A DNA stretch of 64,000 nt from an uncultured Flavobacteriales bacterium. Its GTDB lineage: Bacteria; Bacteroidota; Bacteroidia; Flavobacteriales_D; Crocinitomicaceae. The stretch is from positions 1 through 64,000 of the forward strand of contig CAJXJK010000010.1 of assembly GCA_913054135.1 (NCBI GenBank). The letters run 5' to 3'. A model generated the notes under the pieces. It ran no database searches. It worked only from the letters and a program-made list of their open reading frames with translations, and had not been told where the DNA came from. Both the position numbers and the translations under genes were made by a program. Each line of letters starts with the position of its first letter. Positions within the stretch are counted from its first letter, which is position 1. Positions 16,290 through 25,422 of the stretch are shown in pieces.

Positions 16290-16745
16290 TTACCTGCCTG
16301 CGCCATTGGCATCTGCAGTTTCTACACTTGCGCTTGCTTCATAATGTTGCTTAAGCATGTCGTCATATTGATCGGCGTAATGACCAACTCTTGTGATAAT
16401 TGCAAAGGCTGCATCTTCGTCAAGTCCTTCACACTCTCTAATCATTTTAATCCAAGCCCAATCCTTAAACAATGCAAAGGCACATGAATATAAGCGGTCA
16501 TTGAACGATAGTAAATCAAAATAAAAAGATTCCTTTTTGTCAGCTGGAACTTGCATTACCGGGCTCATTACCTGAAAATACGCTCTGCCTTCGCTTTCAA
16601 TCATCCAGCAATCAATGTAAACCTTTGCACTCCCTTTCATAAGCGACCATTGTCCAGCATTTTGTCCTCTTGTTGTAGTCGGATCAATACCAAGTTTTCT
16701 TATACATGCCTCAATCATGTCATAAGAGTTTTGAATATTACTCAT
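16290..16745 (-). CDS. YbjN-like protein
   Basis: 151 residues resembling the YbjN family, whose fold is like type III secretion chaperones; members are small alpha/beta proteins thought to assist other proteins, with no enzyme activity known. Visible are VYIDCWMIESEGRAYFQVMSPVM as a beta hairpin, then a helix LYSCAFALFKDWAWIKMIRE and a helix with ITRVGHYADQYDDMLKQHY. The C-terminal tail is Ala/Ser/Gly-rich. First gene of a two-gene unit with the DUF1801 protein; its promoter region is the 139-base space shared with the divergent beta-barrel genes. Confidence 0.65.
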   Translation of the reverse strand: MSNIQNSYDMIEACIRKLGIDPTTTRGQNAGQWSLMKGSAKVYIDCWMIESEGRAYFQVMSPVMQVPADKKESFYFDLLSFNDRLYSCAFALFKDWAWIKMIRECEGLDEDAAFAIITRVGHYADQYDDMLKQHYEASASVETADANGAGR

Positions 16746-16884
16746 CTTGATTAATTTTTTAGTTCCTTCTAATCTAATGATTTATCTTCATTTTTTTATA
16801 GTCTAAACGATTAAGTGGAGCACTTCTTGCTAAAATTCTCTACCTTTAAAAGCAATAAACTCAGCACGCAAAAGTTTATTTAAT

Positions 16885-17541
16885 ATGAAAAGAACAGTTT
16901 TAACCATTATTTGTGTTTCGCTATTCAGCTTGGGTAGCCAAGCACAAGAAGACACACTAGAGCCGATTTCATTTGTTCAAAAGGGCCAGTTTTCTGCCGG
17001 AATGAGAACGACAACAAGTTTATTTGGACATGATAGAACTCCTGGATTAGGAGTTGGAGGTCAAATGAGATGGCAAATTTTTGATTACTTGAATACAGAA
17101 TGGTTTGCCGATTGGATTACAATTGACTTGAGTGGAGCTGGAACTAGAAACAATGCTCACATTGGTTGGTCGGTGATGTTTTACCCAACAAGAACTGGTA
17201 GAATTATTCCTTATGCAATTGCAGGTCATTGTTTTGATTTTGCGAAAGTGACACCCTTGAGTACACCTTATTTAGATCGAACGGCTGATGTCGTGACTCG
17301 TTGGAGTTCTGCAATCCAAGGAGGTTTGGGGTCACATTTTTATTTGACTGACAGATTTGACTTAAGCTTATCGGCGCAATACATGTTGCATTTAGGAAAT
17401 CATCTTGATTATGAAGTTCAACAAACTGGTGCTGGATATTATTTAGAAACCAATCATCACACAGGTGCCACTGAAGTAGGTTTAGAAGGTCACATTTTGA
17501 TAACTGCAAGTATGAACTTTAAAATTGCTGACTTATGGTAA
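16885..17541 (+). CDS. Secreted, probably outer-membrane beta-barrel protein
   Basis: 218 residues starting with a clear signal peptide (cleavage after SLGSQAQ, residue 21). The rest alternates polar and hydrophobic residues typical of amphipathic strands (GQFSAGMRTTTSLFG, LGVGGQMRWQIF, IGWSVMFYPT, ASMNFKIADLW) and ends in an aromatic residue, as outer-membrane beta-barrels do. It overlaps the next gene by seven bases (ATGGTAA), so the pair is co-translated. No ligand is suggested by the sequence. The two neighbouring barrel-like proteins are not obviously alike beyond strand pattern. Confidence 0.65.
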   Translation: MKRTVLTIICVSLFSLGSQAQEDTLEPISFVQKGQFSAGMRTTTSLFGHDRTPGLGVGGQMRWQIFDYLNTEWFADWITIDLSGAGTRNNAHIGWSVMFYPTRTGRIIPYAIAGHCFDFAKVTPLSTPYLDRTADVVTRWSSAIQGGLGSHFYLTDRFDLSLSAQYMLHLGNHLDYEVQQTGAGYYLETNHHTGATEVGLEGHILITASMNFKIADLW

Positions 17542-18086
17542 AAAGTAGATTACTTACAATAACAATCCTTCTATTCAGCTTGAATTCATTCAGCCAAGAA
17601 AAAGATTGGAAACTTAATGCCGCACTTTCTTTTGCTCCAGGTTTTTTAACTGAGAATACGCAAAGCATTCAGCTGCACGGCTACCTTGGTTTTTTGAAGG
17701 ACAGGATTCATGTACGGGGTGATGGTTATTATTTTCTAGGAAATAAAGGTGACAGACCAAGATTTAACATGAACCATCAACTTTATTTTGGTGCATTTTA
17801 TCATTTTTCAGATAAGGCATTTCAACCTTATGTTGGCTTTCAACCCGGAATTGCTTTAACACAATCATCAGAGTATGGCAGCTGGAATGAGGCCACTCAA
17901 GAGCTAGAATATAAAAAGGCAATTAACCCAGTGGGATCGCCTGCTGCGGGGTTTACTTATTATGGAGAAAAGCTCTTTTTTCTCTTTGCTGAAACCCGAT
18001 ATATTTTCGGAAAGCATAAAACAAACTCATATCCAGTTTTTTTGGATGAATGGCGTTTTTCTTTCGGACTCGGATTTGTTTTCTAA
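17535..18086 (+). CDS. Secreted, probably outer-membrane beta-barrel protein (second of pair)
   Basis: 183 residues with a signal peptide (cleavage after LNSFSQ, about residue 21). Strand-like segments follow each other (LNAALSFAPGFL, LYFGAFYHFSDKAF, PYVGFQPGIALTQSS, KLFFLFAETRYIFG) and it ends FSFGLGFVF, the terminal Phe typical of barrel assembly signals. Size fits a barrel of about eight strands. It overlaps the preceding gene by seven bases and is followed 101 bases later by the first tandem PKD gene with a separate promoter. Substrate or partner unknown. Confidence 0.65.
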   Translation: MVKSRLLTITILLFSLNSFSQEKDWKLNAALSFAPGFLTENTQSIQLHGYLGFLKDRIHVRGDGYYFLGNKGDRPRFNMNHQLYFGAFYHFSDKAFQPYVGFQPGIALTQSSEYGSWNEATQELEYKKAINPVGSPAAGFTYYGEKLFFLFAETRYIFGKHKTNSYPVFLDEWRFSFGLGFVF

Positions 18087-18150
18087 ATAGTAAACTTTTG
18101 GCCCACTTTTTGCGTTTAATAGATGAGAACAACACTTCATCATTAATCTC

Positions 18151-18180
18151 TTGACTTTGAGGGCTTTTTGAGTAAATTTG
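18151..18180 (+). promoter_or_regulatory. Bacteroidota promoter of the tandem PKD genes
   Basis: A TTG (18151-18153) is followed after exactly 19 bases by TAAATTTG (18173-18180), matching the -33/-7 pattern TTTG-N19-TAnnTTTG apart from one base in the -33 box. The TTG start codon of the next gene comes seven bases later, so the leader is very short; this also supports the TTG start. Confidence 0.7.
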
Positions 18181-18187
18181 TTAACCA

Positions 18188-20338
18188 TTGTCACGAATTC
18201 TAGTCATAGCAATTGCATTACTAATGCATTTTGGTGCTTCTGCCTCTCATATTGTGGGCGGAGAGATCTATTATGACCAGCTTGGAGTGAGTCAATATCG
18301 CGTAACCGTAAAACTTTATAGAGATTGCCTTTCTGATGGAGCTGAGTATGATGCCAACCTTCCGATAACCGTATTTGATGGTAGCGGAAATCAAATTGAC
18401 AATTTTACAATTCCTTTTCCTGGTTCAAATGTATTGCCACCAGCATTCTCAAATCCTTGTGTGACTATTCCTTCAGATATTTGTGTTGAAGAGGCCATCT
18501 ATCAAAAAACGATAACATTACCACCTTCGGCTAATGGCTATACTTTATCTTATCAAAGATGTTGCAGAGGACCAAACGTAACGAACTTAACTGATCCGGG
18601 TGATCAAGGTTTAACATTGACAATTGACATCCCACCTACTATTGATAATAATAGTCCGAGATATAATAATTTCCCACCGCTACTTTTATGTGCGAACACT
18701 GAGTTGGTTTTTGATCATTCAGCAACTGACCCTGACGGAGATGTTTTAGAATACAGCTTATGTACTCCTTTTCAAGGCGGAACATCATTTGCTCCTGCGC
18801 CGAATCCTGCATCTGCACCACCTTATGCTGATGTAGTTTGGGCTGGTGGCGCATCTGCGACTAATCCGTTTATAACAGGTACAATTTCTCTTGACGCTAA
18901 TACAGGATTAATGATTGCTGAACCGGGCCAACCAGGATTATTTGCTGTGGGAGTTTGTGTCTCAGAATACAGAAACGGCGTTCTAATTGGAGTGAATAAA
19001 AGAGACTTTTTGTTTAGAGTAATGAATTGTGAAGTGGAGCTTGAGGCTGAAATTACTCCTCAAAATGAACTCAATACTTTCGTTTCTTTTTGTCAAGGTT
19101 TAACCATTGATTTTGAAAATGAAAGCTGGGGTGGTGAAAATTATCTTTGGGACTTTGGTGTTGACGGAATCAATTCTGATATCTCAGCTGAGTTTGCACC
19201 ATCATATACTTATCCAGGACCTGGAACTTATGAGGTAATGATGATTGTGAATCCGGGATGGCCCTGTACTGATACTGCTATAGGAACTTATATTGTGAAT
19301 AATGAAATTGAGGCTAGTTTTGAAGTTCCTCCCGTGCAATGTGTGATTGGCAATTCGTATGATTTTGAAGGGGAAGGAACCTTCCCGGCCGTTGGCTCCA
19401 CATTTGAATGGACATTTGATAATGCAGTTCCTGGTACCTCCACAGATCAAGACCCAACAGATATTGTTTTTCAAAGCCCAGGCTGGCATAATGTGAAGTT
19501 CAAAGTGATGTTTGATCAATGTGTGACACAGGTTAGTGAAATGGTCCAGGTTGCTGGTCCGCCAACAATTAATTTCGGAATTGCTGATGAATTAAGATGT
19601 GTGCCTTATACAGCTGAGTTCGTGAATTTATCACAAGCAGCTACGCCAATCATTTCACTTTGGAATTTAGGAGATGGAACAACATCTACTGAAACGCATC
19701 CAACACATGTTTATGATGAGGTAGGCACCTATACGGTTTCTTTAACCATTTGGACTGAAACTGGTTGTATTGATACACTAACTATGACAAGGCCAAACTT
19801 GATTGAAGTATTTCCAAGACCAACTGCTGGCTTTGTAGTATCACCTAATGAGCAAAATGAGTATGAAGCCAATTTCTTTTTTGAAGATGAATCATTTGAT
19901 GGAGTAGAGAGCTGGTATAATTTCGGAGACGGAACAACATCCAGTCAAGATACGACTTGGCATTTTTACAATGAACCTGGAGTTTATCACCCTTGGCAAA
20001 TAGTTTATAATGAGCACGGATGTTCTGACAGAGCTCAGGCTCAATTAACCGTGACACCAATTATTCCGATTATGGTGCCTAATGCTTTTACACCAAATGG
20101 TGACAGCTATAATGGAGTATTTCAACCGGTTCTTTATCAAGATCAGGTTTATGAATTACAGATTTATAATCGCTGGGGAGAACTCATCCATAAGTCAAAA
20201 GAATGGAATGCTAATTGGGATGGAAAATACCAAGGCGTTCTTGTTAAGGATGACGTCTATATATGGAAAGTTATCTATACAGATTTCAAAACAGAAGTTC
20301 CAGTTGAGGTTCAAGGGCATGTACTTTTGATGAAGTGA
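18188..20338 (+). CDS. PKD-domain surface protein with T9SS type B C-terminal domain
   Basis: A 716-residue exported protein. The start codon is TTG: an in-frame TAA lies two codons upstream, the next ATG would destroy the signal peptide (residues 1-20, ILVIAIALLMHFGASAS), and a promoter box sits seven bases ahead. After a Bacteroidota-specific N-terminal region with paired Cys (about 20-285) come PKD-like modules marked YLWDFGVDG, FEWTFDNAVPG, SLWNLGDGTTST and SWYNFGDGTTSS, then the type B sorting domain (about 630-716) with FTPNGD and IYNRWGELIHKS. T9SS carries such proteins across the outer membrane. It is translationally coupled to a paralogue by a TGATG junction. Confidence 0.9.
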   Translation: MSRILVIAIALLMHFGASASHIVGGEIYYDQLGVSQYRVTVKLYRDCLSDGAEYDANLPITVFDGSGNQIDNFTIPFPGSNVLPPAFSNPCVTIPSDICVEEAIYQKTITLPPSANGYTLSYQRCCRGPNVTNLTDPGDQGLTLTIDIPPTIDNNSPRYNNFPPLLLCANTELVFDHSATDPDGDVLEYSLCTPFQGGTSFAPAPNPASAPPYADVVWAGGASATNPFITGTISLDANTGLMIAEPGQPGLFAVGVCVSEYRNGVLIGVNKRDFLFRVMNCEVELEAEITPQNELNTFVSFCQGLTIDFENESWGGENYLWDFGVDGINSDISAEFAPSYTYPGPGTYEVMMIVNPGWPCTDTAIGTYIVNNEIEASFEVPPVQCVIGNSYDFEGEGTFPAVGSTFEWTFDNAVPGTSTDQDPTDIVFQSPGWHNVKFKVMFDQCVTQVSEMVQVAGPPTINFGIADELRCVPYTAEFVNLSQAATPIISLWNLGDGTTSTETHPTHVYDEVGTYTVSLTIWTETGCIDTLTMTRPNLIEVFPRPTAGFVVSPNEQNEYEANFFFEDESFDGVESWYNFGDGTTSSQDTTWHFYNEPGVYHPWQIVYNEHGCSDRAQAQLTVTPIIPIMVPNAFTPNGDSYNGVFQPVLYQDQVYELQIYNRWGELIHKSKEWNANWDGKYQGVLVKDDVYIWKVIYTDFKTEVPVEVQGHVLLMK
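20117..20209 (+). repeat. Near-identical sorting-domain segment, copy 1
   Basis: These 93 bases match 22036-22128 at all but four positions, all four silent, while the rest of the two genes is far more diverged. They encode VFQPVLYQDQVYELQIYNRW and following residues of the type B sorting domain. Confidence 0.85.
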
Positions 20339-22257
20339 TGAAAGTTCTGATCCTAATCTTTTCAGTATTAATAAGTTCAATTTCGTTGGCTCAACTTTGC
20401 CCTGGCCCTAACGGTCCAAATTTATTTCCTGAAGGAGATTTTGGTTCAGGAACAAGCAATATTCTTCAAACCGACCCTGGAATTGCACCAGGATACGGAT
20501 ATACAACAAGTCCTCCACCAGATGATGGTTTTTACTGCATTACAAATGACATTAGCGTATGGAGTTTTGGATGGAATTGGCATTTGCCTCAGGATAATAG
20601 TTCTGATCCAAATGGATATATGATGGTCGTCAATGCCAGTTATGAAGCCGGATTATTTTATGAATATGAAGTAGATGGTTTATGTGAGAATTCAACATAT
20701 GTTTTTTCATGTGACATTTATAATCTTGCGGGAGATAATGATCATATTAAACCCAATGTTTCTTTTTTGATAGATGGTTCTGATAATTATAATACTGGCG
20801 ACATTTCTTCTACCGGACAATGGGAAACATATGGATTTTTGTTCACGACTGGGGCTGGACAAACATCAGTGATCTTGTCTTTAATGAATAATGCAGATGG
20901 CGGATATGGGAATGACTTGGCCATTGATAATATTACTTTTAGTCAATGCGGCCCAGAAGCTATTTTGCCCGCTCAGGAAGACATGAGTTATTTTGAATCG
21001 TATTGTCAAGGGCTCGACATTCAATTTGATAATCTTTCATATGGCACATCAGTTTATGAATGGGATTTTGGAGTAGAAGACACTGATGATGATGTAGCAA
21101 TTGGACTATTACCAAGCTATACTTATCCTGCGCCGGGCACTTATACTGTCATGCTGGTCGCAAATCCAGGAGCGGCGTGTACCGACACAACTTATGCTGA
21201 TATTACAATCTATGAAGAAATTGAGGCATCTTTTTTAGCTCCTGAACCGCAATGTGTGAGTTCTAATAGTTTTGATTTCGTAGGCGAGGGTGTTTTCCCA
21301 GCTTCAGGAACCGCATTTCAATGGGATTTTGGAACAGATGCAAATCCCTCGAGCTCAAACATTCAGAATCCACAAGGGATAATTTACTCTAGTAGTGGAA
21401 TTAAAGAAATCACTTTAACCATAAATTATGAAGAGTGTGATGCCTCCCAAAGTGAAGAAGTGTTTGTTGCTTCGCCTTCCACCATTAATTTTGGAGCTCC
21501 AGATGAATTAAGATGTATACCATATGAATTACAGTTTTCAAATTTCTCTGAATCGAGCACTGAAATGTTTTCATATTGGGATTTTGGTGATGGAAGTTCT
21601 TCCTTTGATTTGCATCCGTTCCACACATATCTCGATCCTGGAGTTTATGATGTAAGTTTAACCACTTGGACGACTTCGGGCTGTATCGACACTCTGACAA
21701 TGGTAAGGCCCAATTTAATAATGGTTCATCCCAGACCAACGGCAGCTTTTTCAATTGAGCCAGATGAACAAATAGAGTTCAATCCTGAATTTGAATTTAT
21801 CAATATGTCAACTGATGCCATTAGTTCACAAATTTTCTATTCTGATGGAAATTCAACTGCCGACGATTATTCAATTTATACTTATCAAAATCAAACTGGT
21901 GTTCTGGTTCCATGGCAAATTGTTTACAATGAGTTTGGTTGCTCTGATGTTGCTTATAATGCCCTAAAGATTATTCCTGTTCTGGATGTTATGGTTCCTA
22001 ATAGTTTCACACCAAACGGAGACGCAATGAATAATGTATTTCAACCCGTTCTTTATCAAGATCAAGTTTATGAATTACAGATTTACAATCGCTGGGGAGA
22101 ACTCATCCATAAGTCGAAAGAATGGAATTCTTTCTGGGATGGTTCATCTCAAGGGGTTATTGCTGAAGATGGCGTTTACATTTGGCGATTAATATATACA
22201 GATCTGCGAAGCGGAAACTTGACAGAATTAGAAGGTCATGTTCAGTTGATCAAGTAA
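20338..22257 (+). CDS. PKD-domain surface protein with T9SS type B C-terminal domain (paralogue)
   Basis: A 639-residue paralogue of the preceding gene. The track starts at a GTG one codon upstream, but the ATG at 20338 overlaps the upstream TGA by one base and is the better start. Signal peptide to about residue 19 (ISSISLAQ). The N-terminal region differs from the paralogue: it reads GPNLFPEGDFGSG...YEYEVDGLCENSTYVFSCDIYNL, which looks like a carbohydrate-binding or jelly-roll module. Then follow PKD-like modules (YEWDFGVEDTD, FQWDFGTDANPS, SYWDFGDGSSS) that align with the paralogue, and the type B sorting domain ending GHVQLIK. Duplication followed by N-terminal replacement is the simplest history. 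Confidence 0.9.
   Translation: MKVLILIFSVLISSISLAQLCPGPNGPNLFPEGDFGSGTSNILQTDPGIAPGYGYTTSPPPDDGFYCITNDISVWSFGWNWHLPQDNSSDPNGYMMVVNASYEAGLFYEYEVDGLCENSTYVFSCDIYNLAGDNDHIKPNVSFLIDGSDNYNTGDISSTGQWETYGFLFTTGAGQTSVILSLMNNADGGYGNDLAIDNITFSQCGPEAILPAQEDMSYFESYCQGLDIQFDNLSYGTSVYEWDFGVEDTDDDVAIGLLPSYTYPAPGTYTVMLVANPGAACTDTTYADITIYEEIEASFLAPEPQCVSSNSFDFVGEGVFPASGTAFQWDFGTDANPSSSNIQNPQGIIYSSSGIKEITLTINYEECDASQSEEVFVASPSTINFGAPDELRCIPYELQFSNFSESSTEMFSYWDFGDGSSSFDLHPFHTYLDPGVYDVSLTTWTTSGCIDTLTMVRPNLIMVHPRPTAAFSIEPDEQIEFNPEFEFINMSTDAISSQIFYSDGNSTADDYSIYTYQNQTGVLVPWQIVYNEFGCSDVAYNALKIIPVLDVMVPNSFTPNGDAMNNVFQPVLYQDQVYELQIYNRWGELIHKSKEWNSFWDGSSQGVIAEDGVYIWRLIYTDLRSGNLTELEGHVQLIK
22036..22128 (+). repeat. Near-identical sorting-domain segment, copy 2
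   Basis: The partner of 20117-20209; 89 of 93 bases are the same and the four differences are third-position silent changes. Confidence 0.85.
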
Positions 22258-22345
22258 ACTTGCATTCTTGCTTCTTTGAAATATTGGAGTGTGATGAAGG
22301 TCTGAATGATCAAGAAGATTCTAAAAATTAGAAGGAGAACCAACC

Positions 22346-23884
22346 TTAAGCAACCCTCAATTCCTCTTGTTTCAATTCAGCAAATGACTTTTGCTTCAAC
22401 TTACTTTTCACCCAATTGTGAAAGTCAAAGTATTCGAATACTATTTGCTCTTTCGGGTCTTTCTTCAGCTTAGCAAGCTCGGCCTCAATTGGCTCCAGCT
22501 TTTCTTGAATGTCAAATACATTAGTTGTTTTAGAGATTTGCGTGATCAGCTTCAAGAAGATTTCTTCAAACTTGTAAATACGATTTCTGTTCTTCAAATA
22601 ACGCTTAGTTGAGGTAATAGCGTAAGGTAAAAAACGACTGTTATTCAACTCAAAGTGTAAGATGAGGTTAATCAATTGAGCAAAGCAAAAGATGTCTTTC
22701 TTTTGATCAATCTTAGCCTCGTTTAAAATTTTATTCATCCAGCTTAATGCCTGGTTGTAGTCTCCTAAACTCAGGTAAATAACTCCCACTTGAAAGTCAA
22801 TATATGCCTTGCGCAGGCTACTTATGTGACCTTCGTATAATCTATAGCCTTCTTCAATTTGTGGTACTAAATCTAAAGCTGCTTTAAAGTCGCCTTTTTC
22901 GGCTAACAATGAAAGCTCAAGGCTATAAGTACTAGAGAAATATTTTATATCCAAGTCAATGTTTTTGCCTGGGTTAGAAAGAGCTTTTAACTTGCTCAGG
23001 TTTTCTTGAGCCAAGTCATACTTCTTTAATTTCGTTGATATGTAAATGAAGTTGGTTAATGAAGAGAAGTACAAATTTGGTTGCGATTTCATCATTACTG
23101 CATTCTCTTCAAAGAGATCTGTAATTGCTGCTAAGTGATAATGAGATAGAGATAAGTCATTCACTGAGAAGTAATAGGCACTTTGAATATGATGAAAAAG
23201 GTATTTGTTTTTTGTTCCGGCTTTATTGATATCAATCTCCTTCACTTGCTCTACCAAATCGTGAAGCTTTAGAGTGTCTTCTTCATCTCTAACTTTTCCG
23301 TTTTTATTGATCTCTTGAAACAACAAGCTTTTGATATTCCAAAGTTGATGATGACGAGCAATTTCGTCAACCACTTCTTTTTCCTCATCAAACATTTTCG
23401 TGATCTCAGTGGCCTTAACTTCAGTGTAAAGGTCGTTCTCAATTAGTTTCTTTTGCTTCTCTTTAATCTCCAAAAGCAAGTTGTAGTTTTCATGTTTACG
23501 CGCTTGCTTTTCAGCTGAGTGCAGAATCTTCTCCGATTGCTTGTATAAACCTTTGTTGTAAAGAATCTCAGCACTGTGTATTGATCTAAATATTTGTGCG
23601 TCAATTGAAGAAGTAGAATGAAATGTGTCTAGGCTTTTAAGAATGTTGGCATATAATCTAGCCTTCGTAATAGAGAATTTGTTTAGCAATGCTTGCCCTT
23701 TGAATTTTGCAAAGACATCTTCTTCGTCATACTCATCCATTTTGTCTAAAAAATCAAAGAGTTTGATGTAAGAATTCTCTTCACCAATGGTATGTCTTGA
23801 TGAGAACACTTTGAAATACCTTTTCTCACTCTTGTTTAAGCTTTTGATCAGCTCATGTAAACTATTAGACGCTTTGTTAGACAT
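22346..23884 (-). CDS. Large helical protein, probably TPR-like, function unknown
   Basis: A 512-residue soluble protein without signal peptide. The sequence is almost entirely helical with degenerate tetratricopeptide-like pairs, for example AEILYNKGLYKQSEKILHSA, SLELSLLAEKGDFKAALDLV and VGVIYLSLGDYNQALSWMNK. The N-terminus (SNSLHELIKSLNKSEKRYFKVF) and the C-terminal segment (FEYFDFHNWVKSKL) are features I associate with a conserved Bacteroidota family of unknown role. Likely a scaffold or binding protein. It is divergent from the hemA operon, with a long shared upstream region, and converges on the PKD gene pair with 88 bases between stops. Confidence 0.6.
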   Translation of the reverse strand: MSNKASNSLHELIKSLNKSEKRYFKVFSSRHTIGEENSYIKLFDFLDKMDEYDEEDVFAKFKGQALLNKFSITKARLYANILKSLDTFHSTSSIDAQIFRSIHSAEILYNKGLYKQSEKILHSAEKQARKHENYNLLLEIKEKQKKLIENDLYTEVKATEITKMFDEEKEVVDEIARHHQLWNIKSLLFQEINKNGKVRDEEDTLKLHDLVEQVKEIDINKAGTKNKYLFHHIQSAYYFSVNDLSLSHYHLAAITDLFEENAVMMKSQPNLYFSSLTNFIYISTKLKKYDLAQENLSKLKALSNPGKNIDLDIKYFSSTYSLELSLLAEKGDFKAALDLVPQIEEGYRLYEGHISSLRKAYIDFQVGVIYLSLGDYNQALSWMNKILNEAKIDQKKDIFCFAQLINLILHFELNNSRFLPYAITSTKRYLKNRNRIYKFEEIFLKLITQISKTTNVFDIQEKLEPIEAELAKLKKDPKEQIVFEYFDFHNWVKSKLKQKSFAELKQEELRVA

Positions 23885-24177
23885 ATATAAAAATTGGGTT
23901 GTTCTTTCATCTTTAGTTGGGCTTCAAGATGTTTTTAGAACATGAATTACTACTTATTCTTCTTTCAATCTAAGACAAACAATTTGATTTGATTGACAGA
24001 AATGATATTAATGAGCATATAATCGATTGAATAGACATGTTTATTTATTTAACGGTAATTTTGAGTTAACAGTAATAATTGGTCCTGATTTTCAGCTGTT
24101 TGAGAACACTTTTATTTTCATGACATTACTGTGACAAAAGCAGAAAAGAGATTGACGATTTTTGCAACCCAATTGTT
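23885..24177. other. Divergent intergenic region, nothing firm recognised
   Basis: This 293-base space separates the helical-protein gene from hemA. I see no ORF of useful length, no strong hairpin and no repeat. A weak match to a -7 box (GATTTTTG, near 24155) lies ahead of hemA but lacks the leading T of TAnnTTTG, so it is not called as a promoter. Confidence 0.5.
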
Positions 24178-25422
24178 TTGAAACGGTTTAATGTCATAGC
24201 ATTCACGCACCACACCATAGGTGTTGAAGAGATAGGAAAATTTCATCTTGAAGATGATCAAATCCAATCTAAAATGGAGCACCTCAAGTCTCAGCTAAAT
24301 TTAGACGAGCTAATGTATGTTTCTACTTGTAACAGGGTAGAGTTCATTTTTGTTTCAACCTCAGAGCTTAATGACAGTTTTATTACGCACTTCTTAAATG
24401 AATTCAATGAAGACTGGGATCAGAAACACCTGAGCTTACTGGTTGAGAATTGTAAGTTATGGAATGGCATTAATGCTGTGAATCACCTAATAGAAGTAGC
24501 ATCTTCTCTTGATTCAATGGTAATTGGTGAAAGGGAAATTATTACGCAAATGAAAGATGCCTTTGATCTTTCAAGAAAACTCAAACTTTCTGGTGACACG
24601 ATAAGAATAGTCATGAGACAAGTGGTGCAAACTGCAAAAAAGGTTTATTCTGAAACGAACATTGCAACAAAGCCTGTATCTGTTGTTTCATTGGCATATC
24701 ATGAGTTAAAGACGAGAGATTTAAGTGCTGATGCAAGAATATTGTTTGTTGGGGCAGGAGTGACCAATACGAATATGGGCCGTTTTTTATTGAAACACGG
24801 CTTCACAAATTTTACAGTTTTTAATCGATCATTAGAGCGAGCAGAATTGTTAGCAAATTTGGTAAAAGGTAAGGCTTTGACTTTAGATGAAATGCCAAAC
24901 TTTACTGAAGGATTTGATTTATTAGTGTGTTGTACCGCCGCCAAGAATTCTGTTATTACGCCTTCGATTTATAAAGCTTTATTGGCAGGTGAAACTGACA
25001 ATAAGATTGTAATCGATTTGGCAGTGCCAGCTGATTTGAGCAAAGAAGTGAAGAATGATTTTGAAGTTGACCACATCTCTGTTGAGCATCTGAAAACAAT
25101 TTCAGAGAGTAATATCAAGGAAAGAAAAAAAGAACTCATTAAGGTTCGACAAATTATATACGAAGCGGTTGAAGAGTTTAAGCAAATCTTCAAAATGCGC
25201 CAAGTAGAAATTAAAATGCGCGAAATTCCTGAGCGTGTTAAAGAGATTAAGAAAAAAGCCATTGAAGAGGTTTTTAGTAAAGAGCTAGATGCTTTAGATG
25301 ATGATTCGAGAGAGGTGGTAGATAAGATTCTAGATTATATGGAAAAGAAATACGTCAGTGTACCAATGATCATGGCAAAAAACATGATTGCAAAAAACGA
25401 AATTGAACACAATGAAGATTAG
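24178..25422 (+). CDS. hemA: Glutamyl-tRNA reductase
   Basis: 414 residues; reduces glutamyl-tRNA(Glu) to glutamate-1-semialdehyde, the committed step of C5-pathway tetrapyrrole synthesis in the cytoplasm. Seen are the catalytic Cys51 in YVSTCNRVEF, the substrate-binding segment ASSLDSMVIGEREI, the NADPH-domain ARILFVGAGVTNTNMGRFLL (about 185-205) and a C-terminal dimerisation helix rich in charged residues. The start codon is TTG; no in-frame ATG occurs before residue 33, and the N-terminus KRFNVIAFTHHT is what the family needs. It overlaps hemC by 11 bases and is the first gene of hemA-hemC-hemD. Confidence 0.95.
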   Translation: MKRFNVIAFTHHTIGVEEIGKFHLEDDQIQSKMEHLKSQLNLDELMYVSTCNRVEFIFVSTSELNDSFITHFLNEFNEDWDQKHLSLLVENCKLWNGINAVNHLIEVASSLDSMVIGEREIITQMKDAFDLSRKLKLSGDTIRIVMRQVVQTAKKVYSETNIATKPVSVVSLAYHELKTRDLSADARILFVGAGVTNTNMGRFLLKHGFTNFTVFNRSLERAELLANLVKGKALTLDEMPNFTEGFDLLVCCTAAKNSVITPSIYKALLAGETDNKIVIDLAVPADLSKEVKNDFEVDHISVEHLKTISESNIKERKKELIKVRQIIYEAVEEFKQIFKMRQVEIKMREIPERVKEIKKKAIEEVFSKELDALDDDSREVVDKILDYMEKKYVSVPMIMAKNMIAKNEIEHNED

